Shown: positions 1 through 11,500 of the stretch, piece by piece
Layout of the letters: every line of letters starts with the position of its first letter
How positions within the stretch are numbered: the stretch's first letter is position 1
Assembly (NCBI GenBank): GCA_025594325.1
Contig: JANHCV010000001.1
Coordinates: forward strand, 3,782,001-3,846,000
Length of the DNA stretch: 64,000 nucleotides
Direction of reading: 5' to 3'
Source of the DNA: Blastocladiella emersonii ATCC 22665
Taxonomy: Eukaryota > Blastocladiomycota > Blastocladiomycetes > Blastocladiales > Blastocladiaceae
Notes under the pieces: generated by a model
Seen by the model: only the letters and a program-made list of their open reading frames with translations
Databases searched by the model: none
Told to the model about the DNA's origin: nothing
Made by a program: the position numbers and the translations under genes

Positions 1-1
1 A

Positions 2-874
2 CCCGACGAGCTCCTTGTCAACGTGATGCAGCACCTTTCGGCCGAGGCGCTCGCCGAGCTCGGGCAGTGCAACCGGCGGCTGCACCGGCTCAGTGAGAGC
101 GAGGAGGTGTGGCGGCACTTGTTGGAACGCGACTTTGGTTCGCGGATCGGCAAGGCGTTCCCGATGACGCCGCTTGACTTTCGGCGTTCAACCAAGTCGG
201 GTGGCCGGCTCGGCAAGGCCTCGGCACCGCGGCGCAAGTGGCAGTACCGCGTTCTCGCTGAGACGGCGGCGCTATGCGGGCCGTGCGACTGCCCTCCGCC
301 AGCGCCGCTCCCGACAGGCTGGCGCCGGTGGCTCTTGCTCACGTCCGGCAACCACCCCAACTGCTGCTACACGCGGTTCGCGCGGCTGCGGTCGCGGTGG
401 CTTGGGCGGCACCGCGCCAAGTGGTCCGAGGCGAGCGACCCGCCGCGCGTGCTGCTGGCGCGCCTGGCGCTGCACGCGCGGGCGAACCTGTACCATCTGC
501 CGCTGACGCCGGTCAAGCTGCTCGGGCTCGCCATCAGTCCGCTGTGCGTCGGTCTACTGCACGTGCGGCTGTCGCACATGGTCGTGCACGGTGTGTTCGG
601 GTCGATCGCGCGCGACCTGCACCAGACAACGCTCAGCATCCTTCGCGACGCGCCGGTCGAGGACGGACACTGGCTCGCGGTGACGGGCCCGCTCGCGGTC
701 GCGGCGCTGTGCCTGCGCGACGTGGACTGGGCGCTGTCCAGGATCGTGCGGTCGCCGCACCTCGCCATGGTGTGCCGCGTCGTCCTCGCGGTCGCGGCGC
801 TGGGGTCCGCGGGTGTGTCGCTGTTCGTCCTGTGGCAGATCTATTGCCGCGGCGCGTCGCCGTACGCGTTCTGA
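2..874 (+). CDS. F-box protein, 3' part (5' end outside window)
   Basis: The frame is open from base 2 and begins with the F-box consensus: PDELL, then a Leu/Glu-rich helix, an ANRRLHRL-like stretch and a Trp at EVWRHL. F-box proteins recruit substrates to SCF ubiquitin ligases through Skp1; this is known of the family, and the substrate here is unknown. The start codon lies upstream, because the first in-window Met falls inside the F-box. About 290 residues are visible, ending at TGA 872-874. Beyond the F-box I recognise no WD40 or LRR repeats. The C-terminal third has hydrophobic stretches (around 505-560 and 765-850) that could be one or two membrane segments, which would be unusual for an F-box protein. 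No intron is needed in the visible part. Confidence 0.7.
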   Translation, partial: PDELLVNVMQHLSAEALAELGQCNRRLHRLSESEEVWRHLLERDFGSRIGKAFPMTPLDFRRSTKSGGRLGKASAPRRKWQYRVLAETAALCGPCDCPPPAPLPTGWRRWLLLTSGNHPNCCYTRFARLRSRWLGRHRAKWSEASDPPRVLLARLALHARANLYHLPLTPVKLLGLAISPLCVGLLHVRLSHMVVHGVFGSIARDLHQTTLSILRDAPVEDGHWLAVTGPLAVAALCLRDVDWALSRIVRSPHLAMVCRVVLAVAALGSAGVSLFVLWQIYCRGASPYAF

Positions 875-1616
875 GCACCCGAGGAGCAATGTATTCGTGA
901 TTTAGTGTCTGATTGGGATCTGATTGCCCGCGTTTCATTCATGCAGCCCGCACGTGATGGTCTTGCAACGGCAAACGTCTCCCTCTCGTCGAGCAGGCCG
1001 CAGCAGCCTTCCCTCGGCGTTCTGGAAGTCGGTGCATTAATCGCCCACGCATTTCACGAATCAGTCGCCGCAACGTCGCGGCCCATCGCGCACACACTCG
1101 AGGTCGGCGCCATCCAACGCGAGCGAGCGAGTGCTTGAGCTTGAGAGTGTGGCTGAGCCGCTGCGGCGTCCCTGCGTTGCCAACGGCCAAGCCACGGATG
1201 TAGGTAGGGCTCGGGAACGGCAGCAGCGGGGGGTGGGCGCGGGAGGGCTCGCTGTGCGCATCCGCGGGAGGAGGCGGCGGGGGGCGGGCTGGGCTTGACG
1301 CTTGCGCCCTCGGAACACCACTTCCGCCCGCCTCCGACCTAGGTCCGCTCACCGCGGACTTGACGTTCGCGCTGGGCCCGACCGGCGACACATAAATACC
1401 GGCAGGTCCCCCGCACACCCTCGCAAGCTCCCGCAACGGAGCGTGCGCGCTCTCTGTTCGCCCGCGTCCCCTCCTCCTCACGATGATCACTTCACGCATC
1501 AATTCGCTGGCGCGGGAGCGAACATGTATCGCACCCGTCGCCCGCCGCACCGCAACAACGAATTAATAACAAGACTAGACTTACTTGTATTCAAACCTTG
1601 ACGTTAAAGGAGAAAA
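875..1616. other. Intergenic, no supported gene
   Basis: These 740 bases lie between the F-box gene and the 3' end of the accessory gene of the putative mobile element. Open frames on both strands have random Arg/Pro/Ala-rich composition typical of GC-rich noncoding DNA. An AT-rich patch around 1559-1620 probably holds the 3' end signals of the minus-strand gene. The left end of the mobile element should fall here, but I could not see a terminal inverted repeat or target-site duplication by eye. Confidence 0.5.
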
Positions 1617-3545
1617 CTAGTGCAGGGGGGAGCTCGATCCCCAACCTACATTCAGGTCGAGGCCAGGCCCGCCTGCTGGGTTGTAGCGCGGCACCTTGGG
1701 GTCGGACCCGGCGGTGAGTGCGCTCGGAGAAGCGATGGAAGCCCACGTCCGCTTCTCGCCAAACGCGAGTTGCTGGAACTGCGACGGGTCAGTCATCGCC
1801 GAAGCGTTCCACATGACGCCCAAAGGCGGCATCGGAGAGGAGTTTGAGCCACCGAGCGGAGTGGAGCTCGAAACGACGGGTCGAGGAGCGGCGGCCATCG
1901 CGGCCATCGCGGCCATCGCGTGGTGAAGCGGGTTGGCGGCCGCGGGACTCGATGCGACAGGTTGAGGAGCGGCGGCCATCGCAGCCATCGAGCCTGACAC
2001 GTGGTGAAGCGGGACTGGAGCCAGCGCGGCCATCGCGGCCGACGCGTAAGAAAGCGGGGCGGCGGCCGCGGGACTCGATGCGACGATAGGTCGGGGAGCG
2101 GCGGCCATCGCACCGGACGCGCGAGGAAGCAGGGCGGCGGCCAGCGCGGTCATCGAGCCGGACGCGTGAGGAAGCGGGGCGGGGGCCGCGGGACTCGAAG
2201 CGACAACAGGTCGAGGAGCGGCGGCCATCGAGCCGGACGCGTGAGGAAGCTGGACGGTGGCCGCGGGAATCGGCGCGGCGGGTCGAGGAGCGGCGGCCAT
2301 CGCGTGAGGAAGCGAGACCGCGGCCGCGGGACTCGGCGCGACGGGTTGAGGAGCGTCAGAAGACGAGGAACCGGTAATGAGAGCAGGCGACTCGCGCGCA
2401 ATGGGAGCGTTCGAGCACAGGCACGAGAGAGCCTCCTTGATGTCGCTCTTCTTCGCGTCCAGGTTGATGGGTTTGGCGAAAAGCTCCTTGTCGCCCACGA
2501 TGAGCCGCGTACGGTCAGCAATGGTGAGGGCAGAAACGGCACCAACGGCCATGCTGTCGCCAGAGAAAATGTGCTCCACAAACTGCACGATCGTAACGTG
2601 AAGCGACGCGGCATGGCGCACCACGGCCAGAAGCTCGCCAAGAACCGAACGTTGCGACTCTTTGCAGCACGACATGGCGCGGCTACCGAACACGTTCAGA
2701 TCAACGTTGGGGTTCAAGAGGGCGAACAAGAGAGCCACGCGAAGAGCATGGGACTTCAAGTTGGACACGTTGGTAAAAAGGCGACTTTTCTCGTCTGGTC
2801 TCAAGTTGTGTCAGTAAATTCATGATCGAACCGAGGAGCTCCATTTAAGAAGGAAACGTACTCATCGCGGGGTTCTTGACAAGGGCCGCCTTCAAGACGT
2901 GGCCGTGAAGCGTCTTGCACAGCTCGCCCGACAAAGCGCCGAGAGCGACGTACAAGTACTCGAGGAGGTCCGCAAGCGAGATGCTCTCCAAGAGAGGGTG
3001 GGCAGCTGCACCGGAGCGCGACGCGGGGGGCTCGGGAGGGCTGCCATTCCGAACGGCATGGAAGAGATTGTACAGAGCGTCTTTCGCGGCCTGGAACAGC
3101 AGCGGGTACTTGAGCTCATCCACAGCATTCAGGAGGCCCGAGTAGTCGTATTCAAATTTACCCGTAGTTGAGTTAAAAGTGGCAAGAAAGTGCGAGTACT
3201 CGTTTGAAGTTTTGAAGGAGTCGCTCTGAATCGTCAAGGCGAGCTTCGTTGAGTTCCGGGCGTGGCTCTGGACGCGAAGCGGGTGTAGGAACGGGAGTGG
3301 TGAGAGTTGTGCTTCACACCCAACGACGAGGCGACACGTACGGCATTCTTCTGTTTCTTCTCGGTTTTGCTGTAGGGGGTGTCGCGCGGACCCCTCCTGT
3401 CCGTGACGGCGTTGTTGACGACATTCCGTTGCGTGCCCTTGGCGCGTTGAGATGAAGGACCCGACGACGAAGTTGAGTCGTCGTGCGCGGCGCCAAGGCC
3501 CACGCCGGCGCCCAACTCGGCGCCCGAAGCAAAGTTGGAGGACAT
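1617..3545 (-). CDS. Uncharacterised accessory protein of putative KDZ element, 3 exons, Pro/Ala-rich repeat tail
   Basis: Three exons join in phase: 3545-3342, 2862-3267 and 1617-2794 (minus strand). The introns are 3268-3341 (GTACGT...CAG) and 2795-2861 (GTACGT, CTGAC branch, CAG). The predicted protein is 595 residues. Residues 1-70 are Ser/Gly/Lys-rich and probably disordered. About 70-310 form a predicted mostly helical domain (TIQSDSFKTSNEY, ELKYPLLFQAAKDAL, LRVALLFALLNPNVDLNVFG, MSCCKESQRS), which I do not recognise. The rest is a degenerate tandem repeat of about 17-22 residues built from PRPVVASSPAA, PLPHASGSMAA and similar phrases. It lies head-to-tail, 293 bases downstream of the KDZ-like transposase and on the same strand, so it may be a second gene carried by the element; that link is inference. 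It could instead be an unrelated host gene. Confidence 0.6.
1880..2360 (-). repeat. Degenerate coding tandem repeat in accessory gene
   Basis: The stretch contains repeated blocks such as GCGGCCATCG and CGCGGGACTCGA at spacings of roughly 50-65 bases. They encode the Pro/Ala/Ser/His/Met-rich tail of the minus-strand protein. The copies vary in length and wording, as in a minisatellite evolving within a frame. Confidence 0.6.
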
Positions 3546-3717
3546 GTCGTTGGATAAAAGGTTTGAGATAAAGTCGTGCTACGAGTTACAAGGCCGTATG
3601 AAGGCAAGTTGCATCAGGTTACATGCGCGGGGGGAGAAGCAGCCGAAGGGCCGAAGGGAGCCGCAGAAAGCAGAAAGGGGTGGCGGTCGGTCAGTTCATA
3701 ACGCGTGCGGTGCCACT

Positions 3718-3759
3718 CACGTGCTACTCGCATCCGCTCACGTGCTACTCGCATCCGCT
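3718..3759. repeat. Two perfect 21-bp direct repeats
   Basis: A 21-base unit starting CACGTGCTACTCG is present twice head-to-tail (3718-3738 and 3739-3759). It lies between the transposase 3' end and the accessory gene start. The E-box-like CACGTG in each copy could be part of the accessory gene's promoter; that is inference. Confidence 0.7.
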
Positions 3760-3780
3760 CCTGCGAGACACTCTGCGAGA

Positions 3781-3800
3781 CACCTCGCTTCTGCGAGGTG
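3781..3800. promoter_or_regulatory. Perfect 8-bp stem, 4-base loop hairpin
   Basis: CACCTCGC and GCGAGGTG flank the loop TTCT, about 40 bases beyond the stop codon of the minus-strand KDZ-like gene. It would lie in that gene's 3' untranslated region. Surrounding GAGACAC motifs recur five or so times between 3764 and 3815. A role in 3' end formation or as a subterminal transposase site is possible but unproven. Confidence 0.35.
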
Positions 3801-3838
3801 AGACACTCGGAGAGACATGAATACTATTGAATTAATAA

Positions 3839-6800
3839 CTAGATTGACTTCTTCACCTCGTGGTGGTTCAGAGTCGCGACCGCGTAGCGCAGCATACCCG
3901 AGTACAACGGGTACGACCAGAACGGCGCGAGGCGCTTGAGACGCGCAATCGAGGCATTTTTGATCTCGTGGAGGACCGAGATGGCGCCGTGCATGTCCTG
4001 GAACGACTTGATGTTGAACGACGGCGCGCACGCCGAGTGGTTCGGCATGTGGAACGCGTCAACGGCGAAAATCGTGTCCTTGAACGCCGCCGGGTTACGG
4101 TTCAAGCAGTACTCGAGCGCGTTGCACGCGTTGTCATAAATGACGTACTGGGGCATTTTCTCGAAGCGAGTAAGCAGCGTTTGGTACACGACGCGCGGGG
4201 ACTCCTTGTTTGAGAGCACCTGGAACCCGATACACTTGCGGCAGCACAAGCACGAAAACAGAACGACGCCAGGCGCAAGTTTCCGAGCGCCGCGCGTATG
4301 CTTGGTGCATGAGACCGCGTCGTCGTCCTCGTCCGGCGGCTTCGACGAGTTGGGCTTCATGTACTCGACGAGCTGGCGGACGACCTCGCGGTACGGGAAG
4401 TAGCGACCATTGTCGCGAAGGTCACGGCGAGGCTCGGTCTTGATTCGCTCGCGGGTGGCATGGTCAGCGAGCGGAAGGTCGCCAAGCGGCGCGCCCGAAC
4501 TCGAGTCGAAGAAGATGGAGCGCGCGCGGTTGAGAATATGGGCCACGACGCGTTGCACAAGCTGCATGCCTGGAAGTTGGGCGAGAGCAAAGCCATTTAG
4601 TCGCTCTGCACGAGAAGCAGCGTGAAGCTCGGCTTTGCGTTGCGCGGCCCGGTACTCGATAGCAGCAAGCTTCGTTTTGAGGTCCTCGGACGCACCATAA
4701 AACGCAAACTCGTAGCTGTCGTGAATCGGTCTCGAAGCTGGATTTGGATCCAAGCAAACGAGCTCGTTCAAGTCACGGTGCAATGTCCCCTCGTGCTGAA
4801 CGAAGTCGGACAGGGTGTGCACGCCCTTGAACTTCAAGAAGTTGAAGACGTAAGGGTACTTGTTGAGCAGTTCTCCAAGTCGGTTCCAGAACTCGTTGAA
4901 AGCGTTAATACTCGCTGTACTGCGCTCGCTTTCGACCACCGCCTCCGCTTCCTGTTGAGCAGCAAGGAGATGCCGAACGGCCGCGTCAAAGGCATCGAGG
5001 TGAGCAGCAGCTGAGACGGAGCTGGGCAACAGGGGACCCGAGTGCGGGACGCGAGCGACTTCGTCGACGAGCGCGGCGATCGTTGGTGCGTACCGACGCA
5101 GCGCCTGGTGATGATGAAAGTCGAGCGACTGGCCTACGTTGAGCGAGGCGAAGGCGTGCGCGGCGTCCCATGCTGCACACGGAATGAGATGAGAGCACGA
5201 GTTGATTTGCTTACCAAGAGTAAGCGCGAACTCGGTCAGCGCGTTCGGGGCCGACGGCGCGAGTACCACGCGATGAGCATCGGACGGGTCAATAGCGAGG
5301 AAGCGCGAGACGAGGTGGATGCTCGGGTCCTCGGCCGCAGCCGCCTTGAGAGGATCCGCAACGACAGGCTTCTTGTGAGCGAGATCGACAAGGGCGGCGG
5401 TGATGGTGGCGACGTTGAACTGCGAGAGGAGCGGGGTGCGAAGAGCGCGCCGGTAGGGGTTCGCCCTTGTCGAGACCTCCGTAATGAGGTAGCTGGGCGA
5501 AGAAAAGTCGGGCAGCCTGCGCGTCTCCGTCGAGAACTCGATACCGTCGAGGCAGATGCCCGTGACGGACGGGCACTCGCAAAAGTTGTTCACAGGAAGC
5601 TTGAGCAGGTGCAAGAAGCCGGCGAGGGCGGCTGAGATGTAGCTGCGCAAGCGCACGAGTTGCTCGAGTTTGCGGTCCGCTAGCGTGTCGTCCGCAATGA
5701 GCTCCTCCACAAGCGGTCGAGCATACGAGTCGGTCCACCACGCGTGCGTCGGGTAGGCATGCAGCGTCGCCGCGGCGAGCTCGTAGAGCAGGGTCGCGTC
5801 CACAAGCACATAATTTGAAACGTTGATGAGCCCGTCGTCGCGGCCGTCATAACAGATGCGAGTACTGCATGCGTTGCATCGAGCGTCGTAGACGGTGAGG
5901 CCGTGGTACATGTCCGAGCGCAAGAAGAGGTGCGCGCGCGTCGCGACCTTGACGAGCTCCGCGCGGCCGTGACATTTTGGACAGACGACCACACGCGCGC
6001 GCGAGGAGTCACTCGCACGTGGGGACGCCGCCGTCGCTGCCGCCGAGTCGTCGACGCCGTGCTGCTGCTGCTGCTGCTGCTGCTGCTGCGTCGCCGCACC
6101 GGCCATGGATGTAGCCAGCGATCCCTCGGGGTAGATGCAAAGCGTCGGGAAGAGGTCACGGACACGCCGTTCCCGCATGAGCCGCGAGCGCAGCTTCAGG
6201 TCGTCGCGGCGAAGGAGCGGATACATGCGCAGCGAGTGCACGACCCGTTGGCCGAGCGTCGTCTTCTCGCACGTGTGGCCGTCTTCGTCGGCCTGCTTGT
6301 CGGCCTCCGCCTCTGCCTCTGCCTCTGCCTCCGCCTCTGCCTCTGCCTCTGCCTCCGCCTCTGCCTCCGCCTCTGCGGCGGCGGCGGCTGCAGCTGCGTC
6401 GGGGGACAGCTGCTCGTCGACCTCGTCGACCTCGTCGCCGTCCGCTGCTGCGCCAGCCTCGAGCGCGCTGGCCAAGTGCAGCAGGTCCACCGCGCGACGA
6501 ATGTGTGCCGCGTGCATGCAGCCCGACTTGCGCTTCTTCGTGTACTTCTCGCTGTGCGACTTGGGCCCGCACGTGAAGCACAGCGGGGGCTGCTGCGACT
6601 TGCCGCCCTCGCGACCGCGAAGCATGAAGACCTGCGGCGGTTCGTCGGAGGTGAAGGAGACGAAGATGCTCGCGTTGAGTTCAGGGTCGAGCCGAGTCGA
6701 CGGGAACTGGATGGTGGTGCAAATCGCGACAGGTCGAGAGGGCGACGCGGTGAGCAGGTTGCCGAGTTCGCCGCGGTTACCCGCAAAGAGGTTTGGAAGA

Positions 6801-7658
6801 GTCGCGAGAGTGACCTGAGTGCCGCCGAGCACGAGGTCGTTGAGGAACGACACGACGACGTGGCGCGAGTGGTCGCACGGCGCAAGTGATGGAATAGGAT
6901 CGGCGGGCGGAGCGGCACTTGAGCTCCGATCCCACAGCGCGTCTGTAAAGTTGGAGGGCGTGCTGCAGAGAGTACACGCCGAGTGGACCATCGGCTGGCC
7001 CGCGTAGTGGATGAGGTGCATCGTGACGACCGCGACCCGCCGTTTCGGGTGGGTGATAAAGTTACCCTCCTTGTTGCGCTCCATGTGGGGCACGAGGAAC
7101 ACCTTGATGCGCGAGCGCTGCGTGTCGCCATAGATCTGCTGGATCGGAATCCAGACGTTGCAGTTGGCTCGAACTACAGAGATGAAGGTCGAGACGATGA
7201 ACATGGGCGGTGGGGACGGATCAAGCGCGAGACGTACGGTCGCGAAGCTCAGCAGGAAAGTTCGCAGGGGCGACTTGAGGGACAGGACACTCCACTGCCA
7301 TAGGACTATGAACCGGAGAAATGCTTGGTGGATCATGTTGGTGCGGGCAAGAGCCGGGTTGTTCAACTGCGTCGTCATGCGGGAGCGGCCCAGCGGATCC
7401 CTGCTCGCGATGGTCAGGTTGACGCGCTGCTGCATCCCGACCTGCGGTGCGGTGTGGTTGAGCTGTTGTGACTTGGGGTGCAGGCGTAGATGAAGTTGCA
7501 CGTGCGGCCCGAACGGCGTTGACCTCGGCAAGAACGTCATCGCTCAGGTCCAGCGCCGCGATGTTGTATCCGTGATCAAGGCGGAATACAGCGCGTTCGA
7601 TCAGCGACTGACGCTCCTTGGCGGCCCTTTCCGCACGCAGCTCGACAGCAGACTTCAT
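3839..7658 (-). CDS. KDZ-superfamily (Dileera/Kyakuja-like) transposase
   Basis: An uninterrupted minus-strand frame of 1,233 codons ends at 3839. Near residue 524 of that frame a cysteine cluster (VCPKCHG, then RCNACSTRICYDGRDDG) resembles the CxC-type clusters associated with KDZ transposases. From about 1,080 the order is HTRGARKL, GVVLFSCLCCRKCIGF, ESPRVVYQTLLTRFEKMP, IYDNACNALEYCLNR, FAVDAFHMPNHSAC. This is the core pattern of the KDZ/HMGXB3-like catalytic region, with YDNAC in place of YDxAC. Acidic Glu-Ala repeats (6300-6380) and a poly-Gln run (6062-6090) lie between domains. A separate open frame beginning MKSAVELRAERAAKERQ at 7658 is probably a 5' exon joined by a short intron near 7440-7530. 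One possibility is a 44-base intron from GTCACAACAG to a TGCAG acceptor, but the junction is ambiguous. The frame is intact, so the element may have been active recently. Confidence 0.7.
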
Positions 7659-8591
7659 CCTTGTCCAAGTTGGTTGAGCCTAAATGTAGTGTACGGGCGT
7701 GAGCAGGAGCTCGAGCTCGCGTCGCTTCAGCGGCGGGACTCTCACCTCAGGGCCTGAGCTCTGACCACGGCCGCGGCCGCGACCTCGGCCTCCCGGAGCC
7801 ATGATGATCAAGCTGAAAATGACGTTGCAGCAGGTTGAGGCGATGACCCTGTGGCAATGAGCGCTTCGACGTGATGATGTCTCGCCGCGCTTCGCTCACA
7901 GCACGCGTTCCGATATCACCTGAGACGCGTGACCACTGTCTCATGTCTCACGTTTCGCTTCTCGCGTCGCGCGCCTCAAGTCGACGACCCTCAACCGCGT
8001 TCCACGACAAGAACATCTGGCGCCTCGCCTCGAAGGAGGGCCGAACGAGTAATCGGATGAGATCCACACGAGGGAACACCTCATCCTCTCGCCCAAGTCC
8101 TTTGCGCTAAGTCGACTCTGACCCTTCCTTGCTCACAAGTCAAAGTAGAAGGAAAAACGTGAGTCCACACGAGCCATGACAACACTCCAACGGTGAGCCC
8201 GAGCGCGTGAATGCGCGGCCTGCATCAGCGCGGCACCAGCCCTGCGGCCTGCCTGTCAGCGCCTGCAGGCGTAATGAAGACGGTCAGGTGGCCGCCCTGA
8301 GCCACACCCCTAGGCTGCACACACGCATCCCTCCCTGGGATGCAGTCAGAGAGTCTCAACCGGGCTGCACGGCCTTTTCCCCTCCGCCTTGGAGCTGAGC
8401 AAGCGTCCCTTCTCTCCTTCGCACCTCCACATCCAACGCGCTCGCTGGTCCCCGGCTCCCAAAGGCTTCGCGCCGCGCTCCTCCTGCATCTCTCCGTCCC
8501 CTCCCCTTCCCTTCCCCTTCGTAACGCCGCTGGTTGGCCGCCCTCCTCTCCCCCTTTCACTCCACCCACCCGCAAGATCCCACCCGTTACA
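7659..8591. other. Intergenic between putative KDZ element and CCC2
   Basis: No gene is supported in these 930 bases. The left half should contain the promoter and right end of the mobile element. The right half holds pyrimidine-rich sequence (about 8480-8590) directly before the CCC2 ATG, typical of fungal 5' untranslated regions. An open frame runs upstream of CCC2 from 8340 but lacks conserved content. I found no clear terminal inverted repeat matching the left flank. Confidence 0.5.
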
Positions 8592-11500
8592 ATGTACGCG
8601 CGCACCATCGCCCTGCTGCACGGGCCACCTCTGACCCACCCCGTGCCCGCGCGTAGCATGTCGTCCGTCACGCTGGCCGTCGACGGCATGACGTGCCAGT
8701 CGTGCGTGCGCGGCGTCACCTTCGCCGCGACCTCGGTCCCTGGCGTCACGGGCGCCGACGTGTCGCTCGAGCTCAAGTCGGCGACGCTGCACCTCGCGCC
8801 CGACGCCGCGTGCATGGCGACCGTCGACGCGGCCGCCGCCGCCATCTACGACGCCGGGTTCGATGTCGTCGTCCCGCCCTCGGCCGCCGCGTCGCTGCCC
8901 GCCACGCTCGCGCCCGTGACCGCTGCGCACGACGCGGCGCTCGTGCCCATCTTCATGTCCTCGTCGTCGCCGACGCTTGCGCCCACGCCGCCGCCACTGG
9001 CCTCGGTCGCGTCCCTCGCTCCCGCTTCCCCCAACGCGCTCCACAAGTGCGCCATCTCGGTGCAGGGCATGACGTGCACCGCGTGCGTGGCCGCCATCGA
9101 GGGCGTCGTCGGCGCGCTGCCGGGCGTCCACGCCATCTCCGTGTCGCTGCTCGCCGAGCGCGCCAACATCGACTACGACGCGGCCCTGACGTCCGCCGAG
9201 ACCCTCGCCGAGGCCATCTACGACGCCGGGTTCGACTCGCAGGTCCTATCCGTCGACGCGCCGCTGCCCGTCGCCTCTTCGGCCTCGGCCACTTCGAAAG
9301 CAGCGAGCGCGCAGCCCGTGCTCATCGAGCTCGACGTGTACGGCATGACGTGTACCGTGTGCTCGGGCACCATCGAGCGCGAGGTCGGCAAGATGCCCGG
9401 CGTCACGGCCGTCGACGTGGCCCTGACGACCAAGCGCGCGCGCATCGTGGCCGTCCCCGGCACGGTCGGGATCCGCGACGTGATGCACCGCATCGAGGAG
9501 CTCGGCTTCACCCCGCTCGTCCCCGACCAAAACATGCAGGTCCAGACCGACTCGCTCCAGCGCACCCGCGAGATTGTCGAGTGGCGCAACGCGTTCCGCT
9601 GGTGCCTCGTCTTCGCCGTCCCCAACATGCTCATCGGCATGATCCTGCCCATGCTCTGGCCGCAGCCTGCTGCTGCCGCCGCTCCGGGTATGGGACACGG
9701 CGGCGGCATGGGTATGGCTCCGGGCTCCGACAGCGGCGCGGGGATGAAGATGCACTCGACGTTCCCGCTCGACAACATCTTCGTCGTGCCCGGCCTCTCG
9801 CTCAACCACCTGATCCAGCTCGGCCTCACGGTGCCCGTCCAGTTCGGCGCCGTCGGCCGCAAGTTCTACCGCTCCGCGTACAAGTCGCTGCGGCTCGGGA
9901 CCGCGACCATGGACGTGCTCGTCGCGCTCGGCACCACGGCGGCTTTCGTCGCGTCGATCGGGTCCCTCATCCACTCCATGGTCGTCAGCACCCACCCGCA
10001 CGCCACCACCTTCTTCGACACGTGCACCATGCTGCTCTTCTTCATCTCGCTCGGCAAGTACCTCGAGAACTCGGCCAAGGGCAAGACGTCCTCGGCCCTC
10101 ACCAAGCTGCTCTCCCTGAAACCCGCTTCGGCCACGCTGCTCACCGTCGACCCGACCGACGCGTCGGTCGTCCTGCGCGAGGAGCAGGTCGCCGCCGAGC
10201 TGATCCAGGTCGGCGATATCCTGCGCGTGCTCCCCGGCGAGCGCGTCCCCGCCGACGGCGAGGTCGTGTTCGGGACCACGGCCGTCGACGAGTCGCTCGT
10301 CACGGGCGAGGCGGTGCCCGTCGCCAAGAAGGTAGGGTCGCAGCTGATCGCCGGTACCGTCAACGGGGCCGGCGCCGTGCACCTGCGCGCGTCGCACGTC
10401 GGCAGCGATACCGCCCTGTCGCGCATCGTGTCGCTCGTCGAGCAGGCGCAGGCGTCCAAGGCGCCGATCCAGCGGTGGGCCGACCTGATCGCGTCGTACT
10501 TTGTGCCCGTGGTCGTCTCGCTCGCCGTCCTCACGCTCATCCTGTGGCTCTCGGTCACCCGCGCGACCGGCCACTTCCCGTACCGCGCCGTCGCCGAGGA
10601 CGAGTCCGACGACGTGTTCCTGTGCCTGCAGATCTGCATCTCGGTCATCGTCGTCGCGTGCCCGTGCACGCTCGGGCTGTCGGTGCCGACCGCCGTCATG
10701 GTCGGGACCGGCGTCGGCGCGCAGCTCGGGATCCTGATCAAGGGCGGCGAGCCGCTCGAGCGCGTGCACAAGCTCGACCACGTCGTCTTCGACAAGACCG
10801 GCACGCTGACCGAGGGCAAGATGACCGTCATGGCGTCCGAGATCTACGTGCCCGCGCCGCCCGCCGATGCGGGAAAGCGCGCCGCGCGCGAGTTCCACCT
10901 GTCCGAGTCCGACTTCTGGGCCATTGTCGGCGCCGCCGAGGCCAACTCGGAGCACCCGCTCGCGCGCGCCATGACCGCGCACGCATCGGCGTTCCTCGGC
11001 GGCGACATGCGCGCGTCGCACGCCGCCGTGCACGTCACCGACTTCGAGGTGCGCCCCGGGCTGGGGATCCGGTGCACGGCCGCGCTCCAGGACGGCCGCG
11101 CCGTCGACGTGGCCATCGGCTCCATGGCGTTCCTCGACCACCTCGGGATCCCGACGTCCGCGCGCGCCGCGGCTGCCCGCGGGATCGCCGCGCCCGTCGC
11201 CGGCGGCGTCGACGTGCACCACCGCGAGCAGACGCACGCGCAGCGCGGACACACGGTCGTCTTTGTCGCGGTCGCGGGGAACGTCGCCGGGCTCATCGCC
11301 ATGGGCGACAACCTCAAGCCGCACGCGGCGCGCGTCGTGCGCGCGCTCCAGGAGGATATGGGCGTCGAGGTGTCCATGGTCACGGGCGATAACCCGACGA
11401 CCGCGCTCGTCCTCGCGCGCCAGGCCGGGATCCCACCGCACCGCGTTTTCGCGGGTGTCTCGCCCGCGGGCAAGGCCGACATCATCCGCGCGCTCCAGGC

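Noticed and set aside
939-1550. 203-codon minus-strand frame upstream of the F-box stop
   Set aside because: Composition is Arg/Pro/Ala-rich noise with no conserved feature.
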